This document shows, piece after piece, positions 32,675-45,300 of a stretch of 64,000 nucleotides of DNA. The notes under the pieces were generated by a model that was not told where the DNA came from, searched no databases, and saw only the letters and a program-made list of their open reading frames with translations. How positions within the stretch are numbered: the stretch's first letter is position 1; each line of letters begins with the position of its first letter. Location: positions 9,776,049 to 9,840,048 of the forward strand of contig CM024760.1 in NCBI GenBank assembly GCA_014218235.1, given 5' to 3'. The translations under genes were made by a program, and so were the position numbers. The stretch comes from Colocasia esculenta. Its lineage: Eukaryota; Streptophyta; Magnoliopsida; Alismatales; Araceae.

Positions 32675-34189
32675 ATCCACTCCTTATACGAGTTGAAGAG
32701 CGAGACCAAGAAAAGGGGGCAAGGAGGTTTCAGCTCCGGAGCCAAAATAGGGAACACTTGCAGAAGATCCCTCTTCTAACTAAGGAAACATGTATTAAAA
32801 ATGATATAATATAAAGAAAAATAGAAGTAAAAAACTTTGGAGAACTGATAACATGATTTCATTTATATGCCATCTATGAAGATGTAACATAAAATAATCG
32901 ACTACTTACAAATCTTGATCCACAACATGCTATCATTACTACTAATCATTATAAAGAAACTCGTTAAAATATACTATGGATGTGGATGTAACATAAAACA
33001 ATTGGGTACTTACAAATCTGGATTCATAGCAAACAGAGGGAAAGTGGTGGGACAGACTGTTTTCTCAAAGAGATAATAATCTTCTGCTACTTGAGCCTGT
33101 TGTTTAGTCGAAAAGAAGAGAAAGAAAACAAGTGATTCAAACTAAAACAACATAAAAGTTGCTAAGTAAGAACCTGAAACTAAAACTAAAACAAATGATT
33201 CAATTTTTCCACTAGATTTGATGATTCTAAACATTGCATGGAGCAGGATCATCATTATCCTAATATTTCAAATATGTTAAAACTTGAACCACATTCATTA
33301 TCAGCTATGCCCAAGTTTTGGCCACGCCACACTAACAACGACCTGTGACTATTTCCAAGAGAAATTGGCACAAAAGAAATGGAGGGCTTAAGCAACAAAA
33401 GTTATTCTTAGCAATACGTTCTAGCATACATTACATCACTAGAAACTTCTTATAAGCATTTCGTCAAACAAATTAGAAAAAGAATGACATGGAAATGGGA
33501 ATGCAGTAGAAACAGGGGAGGCAAAGAATATTACTATAGAAATATGGATGTTGTGGCCTATGGGCGGCATTGCTACTGTTATACTACTGCCGCCGTTAGC
33601 ACCCCTACGTTGCACTCTAAACAACCGAAGCCTCCACCACTGGCAATGGCTTCATGCTCTTCACCTTTGTCGCCACGGTCTCTTTTGCCTAGGCGGCCGC
33701 CTCCTCCTTCTTGAGCTCCTTTAGCTCCTGCGCCACCATGCACACTGGCACAACCAGGTCCTATCCAGGCTGTCATCGCCACCACCGAGGACCTGTCATG
33801 TTGTTGGGAGGTTGGCCTGGGGTGGGGGGGATGGCATGATATGCACTCCACCGAACTGCCATGTATGCAGAGTAGTAACGATGCCGCTGTAGATGAGATG
33901 AGATTCCCCCCATAAGGGCCACATGCTCAGTTTGTGGAGATATATAAAAGAAATGCCCAGTGTAAGGAAGGTCTGGTCGTGGGATCTCATCGCCACTACA
34001 GAGCAACAGCACCGCCTCTCACCCCTCCTTCCCAGGAGAAACAAAGAGAAGCGAGAAAAATTGCTAACATTTTTGTTTCTCAACATTAAAATCCAAAGCA
34101 AAGAGAGGGTACACATGTACAAAACTAGAAAATTCACATAATTAATAAGCCTAGGAAACTTGACAAAGCCACATTTGAGATTGCAAAAC

Positions 34190-34282
34190 CCCATCTTCGT
34201 CTTCTTCGTCTGCGCCCTTTGCCCCGATTTCCTCATAGTCTTTCTCAAGTGTGGTCAGGTCATCTCTTGCCTCCGAGAACTC
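34190..34282 (-). pseudogene. Captured alpha-tubulin C-terminal fragment
   Basis: The minus strand encodes EFSEARDDLTTLEKDYEEIG followed by an acidic A-D-E-E-D-E-D-G run, the signature C-terminus of alpha-tubulin (usually ...[21 protein letters not shown]...). Sequence 5' of it (34283-34370) does not read as tubulin, and the expected tail is replaced after the acidic run. It is therefore a fragment fused to other DNA, with no intact tubulin nearby. Confidence 0.8.
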
Positions 34283-34883
34283 TCTTCTTCAACACCTTGA
34301 ACACGGCTGGCGCCTCCTTCTCACCGTTAGCAGTCAGGGCTGCGCTGATGCATCTGACCACGGGAGCCATTCCTTATGAAAAAATCCTAACCCAAACAAG
34401 ATCCAGAACAGCAGATCAGGTAGTGAAAATATCACATGACAGATCTATGTTCCCCAACCCCCAACCCGTGGTGGAATTGGGGAAAAAATGGGGCAGAGAT
34501 CGGGGGATGTGGGAGGGAATGCAGTCTTGTGCGACACCAACAAAATCTTCGGAGCAAGATTGAAGGAGAAAGAAGAGGAGTATGGTGGTGTGTACTTGGC
34601 GATCATTGCCGCGTGCGCGTGAGATCGGAGATGAGCAGGGCGGCGGAGTCGTCGGCGATGGAGCAGATAGAGAGGGAAGAAAGGAATGCAAAAGGGGTGA
34701 AGAGGAGAAGAGCTGGCGATGGAAATATCTACGAGTGCCAGTGCAGGGGATTAAATAGCGCGGGAATGAGCATATCGAGGTGGAGATTAAAATAAAAATT
34801 TCTATAATTAACTTATTTACTCTTACGAAACTCAAAATCATAAGTATGAACCGTTGTTATAGACCAACTTTGTTGTAGTGCAT

Positions 34884-36923
34884 GTCTATATTATAAGGTT
34901 GCTAGTTATATAACACTTGTTTGTTTGTTCTATGAGTGCGTCCTTCACCGTGATCACACACCCCCAATTTATTTTAAATTTATCCTCATTTTCACAATTG
35001 TCAAAGTTTCATAAATGCGGATAAAAGGAGATAACAAAAATAAAATTATCAAAATAAAAGTATGACTAAAGAGGGATAGGGCTATATCTCATTATCTGTT
35101 CCATATATAACTTATCCAATTATCAAAGTGACACATTGGTCACCCTAGCTATTAATGACAACTGAATAAAGGGGATAAATTGGATCCGAGGAGACCAAAT
35201 AGATTTCTAAGGGAGGTACGGTTTGGGGGCTCGCATGCCTAGCTAGTCAGGTATATATGTTTACTTTCTGTGCATGATGGAGAGTAAAGATTTCTCTAGA
35301 AAAAAAAAAAAGAAGAAGAAGACTGTTATCTTTTCTTGCTTTGTCATGTACATTGTGTCTTAGAGAGGAGATCCTCTCAGTACTGCGTTGGAGAGAAGCC
35401 CATCAATATTAGAGAGGTATTTCATGAAAAAATCTCTCACACTCAACCCCACCTCAGCACTTATATGCAGGAGGGGTTTTTTTTTATAAAATACCCCTCT
35501 AATACTGATCAAGATCTCTCCAATCCGGTACTAAAAGAATCTCCTCTCTCTGTTCTATGGAAAGTCATGGCTTCCATACAAATGGGAAATACTTGTCATA
35601 CACCATCCTCCCATGGGTGTGTATATGCACTCACTGGAGATTGGGTGGCCTATCATATCAATGTGATAGATCACCCAATGAGGAGGCAGCGAGTATGCAC
35701 ACCCGCTCTTAATTGGGGTGTGTAGCAAGTATTTCTCTATAAAAAATTGGGGAAAAAATCTTCTAGAATTTATATATCAAAAGTCTCTATATAAATTTGA
35801 TTCGCTTAAGAGGATTTACACATGCCAAGGGCCCAAGCCCAAATCAAGAGCAGGTGTTCCTTGTTCTTGCCACGCACTTCGACCCATCGTTGCATACTTC
35901 GTTTATGGCATGTTAAAACTTCGGCATGATGGGCAAATTTCTGTGGCTCCAATCTGATCTGGTTAAAATCTGGAGTCAAATTAGATATATATGACGTTGA
36001 TCCAATCATCAAATCTCCCAATTCAAACACCACATAATTAATTTTCTAATGATTGAGTGAGTTTAATGTGAAATGATCATGGACAAGTCAAGTTTTGCCA
36101 GCTCTAGAAAACAATCAACGTCAAATATGGTGAAGGGCGGTTGGCCGAATAAATTGGGGTCAACCATTTCTAGCTAACCATTCCCATCTATTAATTTATG
36201 CCTTAGAGCTGCTAGCATGCATGCACACACAAGGACTTTAATTATCGACGTAGCTCATTATATCAGTAAATTAGGTGTGACCGGCCCGGGTGTTTGGTTT
36301 CTTCTGAGATGTGGGTTATTCGCCATGCTTACACAGCACAAGATACGTAAATACACGCACACACGAAAGCTGCCCATCAGGCTATTAGCTTATTCATGAT
36401 TGTCTCCGTATAACAATTTGTTTGTTAATGATGTTTACATCTTATGTTAATAATGTGGGCAATATATATTATGGTGTATCAGCTAGCTTTTTCTGACACT
36501 CGAAATTGATAACTTTTGTCTCAACTCTGTAATCCCGTACTATCCAACATTCGAGATGAGATTGCACTAGAACCCAAGTACGATGAGTGGAAACAAAAGA
36601 TGGAGTCGTAACATCAGCTAGCTGCCTTAATTTCACAGCAGCCGGTCTTTCCTTCTCGGTGTGGAATCTAACCAAACACCAACAGGTATACAAGAAAGTA
36701 CATCACTCGTATTGCTCCTTTTGTCACAAGCTCATCACTCATGCTAAGGACCTTGTCCATGCTCATCACATGAAAACGTTTAATTGCACATGTAAATGCT
36801 CACCGTGGTTCTTGATGCCTCCGTCGACGTCCACCCCCACATCTAACACGACACGTACATTAGAATTTATAAGATAACCAGAACAGGGGCCTTCCCTTCC
36901 CTCCTCCTGCATATACACCAGCG
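34884..36923. other. Intergenic sequence downstream of the HHP4-like gene
   Basis: AT-rich; no supported coding region or RNA gene. It would hold the 3' UTR and terminator of the HHP4-like gene at its right edge; no clear poly(A) signal was assigned. Confidence 0.5.
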
Positions 36924-38543
36924 TCAGCAGTACCTGTCCACATCTCTCCATTGGAGGTAAGTAAGGCAGGCGAGGTAGTGGGCGTACGCCCCCGCGATGA
37001 CAAGCACATGGAACAGCTGGTGGCTGTGCCCCACGATGTCGAACTGCCCCGGCGTCCACCTCTCCGGTATCCTCGTCGCGTAGACGACCACCCCCAGTCC
37101 GTAGAACACGCCCATCAGCAGCTCGTACCCCGCCGACAGCACCACCTCCGGCCGGTGCCCGAAGGCCACCAGCTTGTGCAGTATGGGCACCAGCCCGGAG
37201 AAGCCCATGAGGAAGAAGATCCCGGCGCGCACGGCGCGGAACTCCGCGGTCTGGAAGGCTGGCACGAGGGAGGCCGTGACGGTGACGGCGCCGAAGCCGG
37301 TGATGAAGCCCATGTAGAGGTTGCAGAGGAAGGGGCGGCACATGAAGGAGTAGAAGACGAGCGGGTAGAAGGAGGTGACGATGAGCGCGGAGATGCCGAC
37401 GTAGTCGAGCCGCAGCATGATGTAGGCCATCTTCTGGGAGTGGCAGGAGATGAGATGGCAGACGCTGCTGGTGAGGAGGCAGAACATGGAGCCGCACAGG
37501 AAGGCGAGGAAGGGCCAGCGGGTGATGGGTTCCAATGTAGGTGGCGGAGCAGCTACCTTATTGACCACTTCTTCTTTCGAAACACTCTGCTGCAGGGAGG
37601 GTGTATACACACCAGAGGATATATACACCAATGATCCAAACTTATACTTCATTTCAGCGTCGTTAGAGAGAAAGAGAGAGAGAGAGAGAGAAATAGCTAA
37701 AGTACATATAGCTAGCCAGAAGGGAGAGAAACTACTCTGCAACTTACCAGGACGCTGCCATGGAGAAAGCTTCTAGAGCGGGAGATGTTCCTTGGAGAGC
37801 AGTTGGCGAGAGTACGCTCCGCGATCTCAAGGTGTTCGATGGATGAAGACATGAGTTCGTCTCTCAGCTCCTGTGGAGAACGGGCGTAACTCGCTACCTT
37901 TACCTTGTCTTCATACAGATCGGACCCAGAAGAGACTCCCAGCACTTGCACAGATGTAGTAGTACCATCACTAGTGTTTGGTAGCACCGTGGCAGTGTTC
38001 AGGGCAAGCACCAGAAAGATGAAGAACCCAACCAAGTGCCTGACAAAGAAATTTAACTACATAATTACACGCACGAATTATCTCACCACGTCGACCTCTC
38101 TTGAAGAGTCTCCAGACCAGGTCGGAACAAAACAAACTTCACAGTTCACACAGATCTCAATGGAGCACGTTGTCTGAAAAAAGGAGGATTAATATTTGGC
38201 CAGGTGTTGAAGAATCTTACGTCCAGACGTTGACGGTCTCGTTGTGAATGGAGAAGATGCTGAGGAGGGTCTCCTTCAGCGGCCACTCCGCTCGGTAGTA
38301 GCGCAGGACGAACTCGTTGTCCTTGAGGAACTCCGGCAGGGCGTGGTAGTCCACAAGCTCGCACTTGGTGTGCTCACATCGCTTGCCTCGCTTCCTACCT
38401 CCTCCATGATCTTTGGGTGCAGCTTGGCCTCTCAGCTCTGCGCTAATCACAGAGCAGCAGCTCTGCTCTAGCTTCTGGACGGACCCGAGGGAGGAGACCT
38501 CAGAGCTCATCATACCAGCTGCAATGGCACATCCAATATCCAT
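36924..38543 (-). CDS. HHP4: Heptahelical transmembrane protein, PAQR/adiponectin-receptor-like (HHP4-like)
   Basis: Three exons on the minus strand, 38543-38221, 38039-37748 and 37589-36924, join in frame to 426 residues ending in TGA (36924-36926). Introns have gtaag donors and cag acceptors. Hallmarks: the N-terminal PAQR motif (LPEFLKDNEFVLRYYR ... SIHNETVNVWTHL, the last split by intron 1), a TM1 (GFFIFLVLAL), a loop, then six more hydrophobic segments. SSVCHLISCHS and LDYVGI carry the conserved S/H/D set, and GHSHQLFHVLVIAGAYAH carries the metal-binding histidines. Plant HHPs sit in endomembranes; Arabidopsis HHP1-HHP5 respond to hormones, sugar and cold. It resembles HHP4/5 by its long loop after TM1 (TSVQVLG ... 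NCSPRN). The gene is complete, with no breaks, and is the only intact host gene in the window. Exon 3 is GC-rich. Confidence 0.93.
37666..37692. repeat. (GA)n tract in HHP4-like intron 2
   Basis: A GA run on the plus strand reads as CT on the coding strand, about 75-100 bp upstream of the intron 2 acceptor. It may act as an extended polypyrimidine tract. Confidence 0.8.
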
Positions 38544-39290
38544 TCCACCTCAAACCTTGATTTCTTGCGCCTCTACTTCTTGGAAATTGACAACCCCGAC
38601 GAGGAGGAGCCTCCCAGGAAGCCAATTGCAGGATGAAAAGGAGCTGATTCAATAGAATTCCGGCAAAAAAGTTGAGGGGTCAATCGACGTAGCAGTGATG
38701 GGAAGAATCGAAATCACTTGGCAGCGATGTGAACGAGGAGGGAACAAGGATTTTTCTTGACAAACCTCTCTTTCTTCCTGCCCCCCCCCCCCCCCTCTCT
38801 GGTGGGTGGTTTCTCTTGCTCTCTTTTGATCTTGGTGGGAATTCAACTTGTTCCCTTGGGCTAGAACAAGAAGGAAGAAGAAAGTTGGACGCTGGAACCG
38901 CAGAGGTTATATTCCCATTTGATTCGCTCGGACATCGCAGATTCCAAAAATTGTTCTTCTCTGGGTGGTCGCCCCTGGATCTCGTTTTGTAGTGGGGCCA
39001 ATTATACCCAGTTGAGCACACAATCTCCGTATATTATTGTCCTTAATTTAGCAATATTGCGCAGCCTCGTGTGCTGTTTGAGTAAGCCAAGCTCAACTAA
39101 ATTGGCATTTACCCAAGATTGAGACAGAACTCTTACGTGATGTAGAATTAATGTCTATGTCAATGGCTTAGCTTTGTGGGTCTTTCACAATTAAAGAAAT
39201 TAAAACCCATCTCATAGAGGTAATTAAAAATCATGTTAATTTTGAATCATTGGGATGTCTACTACATTTAAATCCATTTTTTAAAGATTT
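38544..39290. other. HHP4-like 5' flank and promoter region
   Basis: It contains a 15-C homopolymer (38781-38795; G-run on the coding strand), likely in the 5' UTR or promoter. No clear TATA box was assigned. No other gene seen. Confidence 0.45.
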
Positions 39291-39528
39291 TTTTAAAAAT
39301 AATATAATTTGAAAATTTTATTAAGTGAATAATATGGTAAAAATTTTAATTAGCAGAATAGCACAATTTTAACCATCCTTGCAACTTTTCAAAATATATA
39401 TATAAAATAAAGAAGTCGGTCAGAGAATGGCCGACTTCCTCGTAGTCAAAACTATGCTATTCAGCTAATTAAGTAAAATTTTTACCATGCTATTCACTTA
39501 ATAAATTTTTTAAATTATGTTATTTTTA
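39291..39528. mobile_element. Foldback MITE-like element
   Basis: The left arm 39291-39362 and right arm 39453-39528 are inverted copies (ataatataattt ... attaagtgaata(at)atggtaaaa versus ttttaccatgctattcacttaat ... aattatgttat). The centre has its own small hairpin (aagtcggt ... ccgactt, 39412-39436). There is no coding region. A target duplication was not resolved. Confidence 0.65.
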
Positions 39529-40094
39529 AAGAAAACTCTTTTTTTTAATATTCTGCGTAAAATTGCAATGTCGTAAAAGAAAAAAAAATAAAATTGATGG
39601 GGAGAATGTGAACTCTGCCACAAATCGGGCATAATACATCTTCTTAAATACATCATATTGTATGAGAAATCGGATTAAATGATCAAATTGGATTATGTTT
39701 GGGACCAATAACAAAGTAATTAGAATTTGGTGTGACTAGATTGAGTTCACGTCATCAACACCACCTAGATTATACTAATCCACTGGCTTTATGTGAATTC
39801 AGCCATTAAGCGTTGATTGTTGGAACTTTTAATCTTCTCAACCACCAACCCGATCGAGCACAGTACTTTTATGTTAAGAGTAGTTAGAAGAAACGTCAGA
39901 GTCACAGCGTGCCGCACGGATTCACAAGGATCCATCCGCGCATCCGTGGCCGTCCGATTTCTAACATCGATCTTGCACCCGCTGGCCCAATGAACGGACG
40001 GCGAGATCTTTGATGAAAGGACAATCTGTTGCATTCCGATCGCCCGCAAGGACGCCAGCATATGATTGGACATACGAGTATGTGGACAATGATG
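39529..40094. other. Intergenic, no feature seen
   Basis: AT-rich at the left, higher GC from 39880 to 40090. No supported gene. Confidence 0.4.
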
Positions 40095-40560
40095 TAGGGT
40101 TCCAAACGGAGTGGATATGAATTTTTCGGTTTCGATCCGAATAGTTAATCGGATAATTCGTATCCGTTTCGAATATAATTCGAATACGGAGCGGATAATT
40201 TAATCGGATAATTTTCGGATTCGGAGCAGATACGGATATTATCCGTTTCGAAAATATAAATTTAATAAAAAATATTAAGTTATCTAAAAATTATAAAAAT
40301 TAAAAATATATATATATTTTTTAAATATAAATGTCAAAAATATTTTCTAAACAAAAAATTAGTATTAGATATATTATATATTTATAAATTATATATATTA
40401 TATATGAATCATTAGATCTAAAATATAATGGTAAAAAATAATTCTATTTCGGAGCGGATCACCCGTTTCCGTATCCGCTCCATTTATTATCCGGATAATA
40501 TCCATATCCGAAATTTGCTCCGCCGGATATTTGTTAATCGGATAATATCTGGATGATCTG
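40095..40560. mobile_element. Degenerate hAT-type MITE rich in CGGATAAT words
   Basis: It begins tagggttccaaacgg, resembling the TAGGGnTGTAAACGG end of the intact MITE at 41992. Inside are many copies of cggataat, tatccg and ccgtttcg. The matching right end is missing, so it is truncated or strongly diverged. Confidence 0.5.
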
Positions 40561-41163
40561 CAGTATTAGATGGTCCGGTCTCAATTGTTGTTTAATCTAT
40601 ACGAAAGTTTCTCTTTAAATATATAATATATATGTTGAACAAGTGGTTAATGTCTCTCTTAATAGAGAAAAGTTTTCTGCATTTGTGAAAGTATAGAAAT
40701 GCTTAGTCATCCTGCACTTTCTCCCTCCTTTTGGTGAGAATGAAACTGTGACATAGACATCTCTTCTCTTTTCCATCAATGAGAGGGGAGAAGTGCAAGA
40801 TGACTAAACATTTTTGTACTTTCACAAGTGCAGAAAGTCTTTCTTCTCCTAATAAGGGGGAGGTCTTGTATTTGATTTTCATCACTTTTATTTGACTTGT
40901 ATTTAATTCTCGAAATATGTAGGTTTGAAATTTTTTTCGATTAAGTAAGATAAGAGTAATACTGATATACAGTAAATTAGGAACTGTTAAGTCTCGCTTT
41001 TAAAATTTATGAAAAGTCACTACTTGAGCCCACTAAACCACACTAGGTGGGGTTTTCTCTTTATCAAAAAATATAGGTTGTACACTTACACATATAGCAA
41101 TGGATAAAACGATGTGTATATTCTTTTAAAAGATCACAAGATATGAGAGGAGATATATTTTTA

Positions 41164-41219
<56 letters not shown>

Positions 41220-41991
41220 TTTAATATCATATCTTATCTGATATTTTTTATGTCTTATCTTATTTTTGTCAAATTAATCATGTAGAACCGTATTCTAAGT
41301 GTGTAGTAAAGAATAAAGAGTCGGGTACAACTCTTCATCGCTAATCTACACAAGAGATATATAATAAGACATGAGACATTTACGCATTTTTATGGAAAAA
41401 AATAAGCGAAATTTACTATTAAATATTTGTTACTTTTTTTTTAACAATTTCATGTGAATCTATTATCTGCAGATATCCACTCCTTTACTTCCAATTGAAA
41501 GTGAAATATTTATGCATTACTTTATAATGGGGTGTAGTGGAGGGGCTGATCGGATATCTGTCAGCGTTTATTTAGCTGTCTAATAAATTGGAGGACCGGA
41601 AACAAAGACATCACATACCGCTCCGGCCACCGGCAGCTCAAAACATCCAACGCTCCGAACTGTTTAACTTTGGAACTACTACCAGCTTTCTTGCAGGGTG
41701 GGGGGAAGTGGTTGCGTGGAGTGATCACATTAAAAAGGGTTTTGCCCCCTGCAGGTTTATTACATCTCTCTCAAGTTTTCGAACAGTACTATCGTGTCGG
41801 ATCACGTATGGCGTATTACCCCTGAACACTACCATATGCCGAGCGGCTAATCCTCGATCACATCACAAGTGACCCAATTTTGGTTAGCAGATGGGAGTCT
41901 TACTAGCTGAACCAAAAGTAGCTAGCTGTTGTTGCACCACCGCTGGATTGTACAAACCTACGATCGACATAGGCCCCATGTACGTATGACA
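40561..41991. other. Intergenic, AT-rich
   Basis: It contains the (AT)n run at 41166-41217. An inverted pair at about 40674-40735 and 40780-40840 (cacttgtgaaagt / actttcacaagtg type words, tagtcatc / gatgacta) may be a small foldback. No gene. Confidence 0.4.
41166..41217. repeat. (AT)n microsatellite
   Basis: Uninterrupted alternating TA, about 50 bp. Confidence 0.95.
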
Positions 41992-42385
41992 TAGGGGTGT
42001 AAACGGAACCCGATAATCCGATATTCCGATCCGATACCGATAAAAATTATCGGTTTCGGAATCGGAAAATGATACCGATAGCTTATCGGAATCGGTATCG
42101 GATATTCCGATAAGTTATCGGAATCGGAATCGGAATCGAAAAAATAATCGGAATCGGTATCGGTATCGGTTATTCCGATAAATTACCATAAACTCAAGGT
42201 AAAATTATGGTAAACATCTTACTTTATCGGAATTTCAGTTTCGGTAATGTTATCGGAATCGGAACGGAATCGGAATTAACTATTCTTATCGGAATCGGAA
42301 TCGGAATCGGAACCATATTTCGGTTATCGGAATCGGTATCGGAATCTGTGTTTCCGGTTCCGAAACCGACCCGTTTACAGCCCTA
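41992..42385. mobile_element. Complete hAT-type MITE (394 bp)
   Basis: Terminal inverted repeats are TAGGGGTGTAAACGG at 41992 and CCGTTTACAGCCCTA ending at 42385. The perfect 8-bp target duplication GTATGACA (41984-41991 and 42386-42393) is the hAT signature. The interior is almost wholly cggaatcgg / ccgataa / tatcgg repeats in both orientations. No coding capacity. Confidence 0.93.
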
Positions 42386-42393
42386 GTATGACA

Positions 42394-45300
42394 TGTACTT
42401 GTACCAAGACAAATGCTTCTTGCAACCGGAAGTACAAGAAATTTGGATTGGAAGAAGTAATATATAAGTGATTGTGGCAACCAAAGACTAAGACGAAGTA
42501 GCTCAAGCAATCAAGTATATGGAAAGTGTAGAAGGGTAATTTCAGTTCTTTGACTTTCAATTATCAAACTCATCGAAGATGGTGAAAGTCCAATAAAATC
42601 CCGTCTTGAGGAACCCTATCCACATTTAAGACTCACAAAGCGCTTACAAGTCCCTGGATTACTACCAATGGAAGGGCCCGCACCTCGATCCACATGCCAA
42701 GAAGGTGAGCTAAGACAAAGTCCATGCTCTTGAGGCAATGATTCGACAGGCTCTACGGTAAAGGATAACTTGACTATGCTCCTTGCTTAATTATCTCAGT
42801 AGACTAAGCATGAAAAGATTTGTCCCACTTATACATACCTTGAAAAATCTATAAATTGGTGGGGCTTTAACTCGACGGAAGTGAAGCGTTTGACATCTTT
42901 ACCCGAGTTAGAAGTTAGCAGATCTCTAATTGAAAAAACTATCAAGAAGGTATGGAATTTTGAAGAAGATATTGGATGCCTATAATTGGCACAAATAACT
43001 ATCCACAATTCTGGTAGGACATTGAAGAATATCATGGTCACTATCTAGAGTTTTTTTTTGTTTTTTTTTAGTATTTTCAATTTTTTTAAGGCCAAAAAAA
43101 GGTCGAATTATTTTATTAATAACCAAAGATTCTGAAAAACAGAGACAATTTTTCAGAATATTTAACTATCTAGAGTTAAATCTTAACTCCTCCACGTCTT
43201 ATGAAACCATGTAAGGAGGTGCAATCTATAAAATTAAGAGAAATCTCTAAACCTAAGGTAAAACACTTATAATACTCGAACTAGCAGAGAGCGATTTCAG
43301 ATAGACTCTTCTCTTATTTGAGCTCTTGGACATCAAAATTTTTTAATCTAATTAATAGCATCTCTCTCTCTCAAACAGCAAAGGCATTCATATTAATTAA
43401 TATACGATTAAAGAGTGTGTCTGTGAGTGCTCGTCGTGTTTCACATAATTAATTGTGCCGACATATGCCATTGTTATGGATATTTCATCTGGTCTTCAGA
43501 AGGTGGGAAATCGAAACGATTAATCACCAATCACCAGTTAATATTAATCTATGAGTATTGACCAAAGCCTCTAATTAATTAATCAACATATCTCATAACC
43601 ATGCTGGTGTTAGCCGTACGTGAACCAGAAGCGTTCACTGTTGGGTGCTTTGACCATGCATGTTATTCTAAGTAAATAATCTTCTCCATTATTGTTTAAA
43701 GTGCACCTTATTCATAGGCACTAAATTAGACACAGATGTGTCACCTTTACTTAAGGGTATTTAATATTTCCTTATTCTTAATTTTTTAAATCTTAAGACC
43801 ATATTTAGTATCGGGACGGATCAAAAATAGGGTTGAAGATATCTTTAAAATTTTGAAACTATCCTCATTTTATCCTCGTTTCATTTTAATGCCAAACAAC
43901 CCTTTAGAGATTGTTTGGTATCAGGATACACTGTTTGATATACTCATTTTACACAAGATTAAGAGGGGTTGAGAAGAATAGTAATAACCCCTAAAATGAG
44001 GATACAATGAGATTAACTTAATCCATAGAGACCATAGAATAAGTTAACCTCATTTTTTATCTCCATTTTGACCTTGTCAGGAAGCGTTTAGGGCGAGTTT
44101 GACTATTTCAATTTGAACTATTTCCATTTTTAGCATTCATAATTTGACTATTTCAATTTGAACTTAGAAATTTTAATTTTTAAAATATATATTTTTATAA
44201 TTAGTATATTTTAAATCATATATCTAACTATCAAAGTAAATACTGAAATTATAAAGAATAAAACTAATATAAAAAAATATACAAAGAGACACTATAACAC
44301 CCCAAAAAAACCAAACAAAATTATGGGCCCATCAAACCGGATTATATCAAAAGTTTTTTTTTAAAGAAATGCTGTTTTAATTATTCACATGTGCATGTGA
44401 TAGGATCTATGTCGTAGATGTGCAGAACAGTGATGGACACCATGCTTTTGTGTTTTTTTTACTGGAATTAGAACTCAGTATAATTTTTAATTCTAAATTT
44501 CAAGTAATATTAACATTAAATCCTATTTATAAAATTTTTGTATTTTCATTTCTGACCAAAGGATATAAGATATATATAGTCTCAATTTAAGATATAAAGG
44601 GCAAAATTGTCTAAAAAATATATTATCCTCATTGCTATCTTTATGTTCGCCAATCGGAAAATTATGAGTTGTAAAATTGAGATATCTCCGTGTGTACCAA
44701 ACATCATCAAAATAGGAAATAAGAATATCTTAAATTGGAATGAGTTGTGTCTATTCCCTCCCTAATCTCTCTTGATACCACGCGGTACCTAAGGGTGGAG
44801 GTGACACATTCTAATTAGATGTGCGTATACCATTAAGTATTTCTATTGTTTAGATAATTACTATATATCCATCAGGTGCAACAACACACAGTCTAATTAG
44901 ATGTGCGTATACCATTAAGTATTTCTATTGTTTAGATAATTACTATCCATCAGGTGCAACAACGATCGGAATAGCTCGATCGTCGTCGGCGAGGTCAAGT
45001 CAACAAGCTTGCGAAGGGAGAAGTCTATGGTTGAGCGAGTCAGCCTGGCTTGAACTTTGTATGGTAACGGTCGTCGTTTTGGTGCGCCAACCTTGCCCAG
45101 TTGCGGTGGCAGCGAGCCAAGCTGAGTTCTATAAACATGAGGAACCAGCTTGGCGATGCAAAAAATTTACTATCCGATCAGCTTGACTAAACTTATAAGA
45201 GGCAAAAATAAATAATAATTATGGCATTAGCACCAAGACTACCATCAGAAAACTATGAGATGTATATGCTTCTGCACCCTCACACACCACGTTATTACAA

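Larger units (their letters stand above)
31308..34880. mobile_element. CACTA-3: short non-autonomous CACTA with host gene pieces (3.6 kb)
   Basis: Terminal inverted repeats are CACTACAACAAAATTGG at 31308 and CCAACTTTGTTGTAGTG ending at 34880. The 3-bp target duplication CAT is at 31305-31307 and 34881-34883. Subterminal words are cttacggt / accgtaag. There is no transposase. Minus-strand host-derived fragments include an alpha-tubulin C-terminus and a conserved acidic peptide. A K/E-rich open stretch near 33665-33750 (minus) may be another piece. Confidence 0.92.

Noticed and set aside
36217..36399. Short open frame downstream of the HHP4-like gene
   Set aside because: 60 codons, AT-rich, no motif, no splice or conservation evidence.
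36951..37634. 227-codon plus-strand frame over the HHP4-like gene
   Set aside because: It is the GC-rich antisense shadow of exon 3; the minus strand has the family motifs and splice sites.
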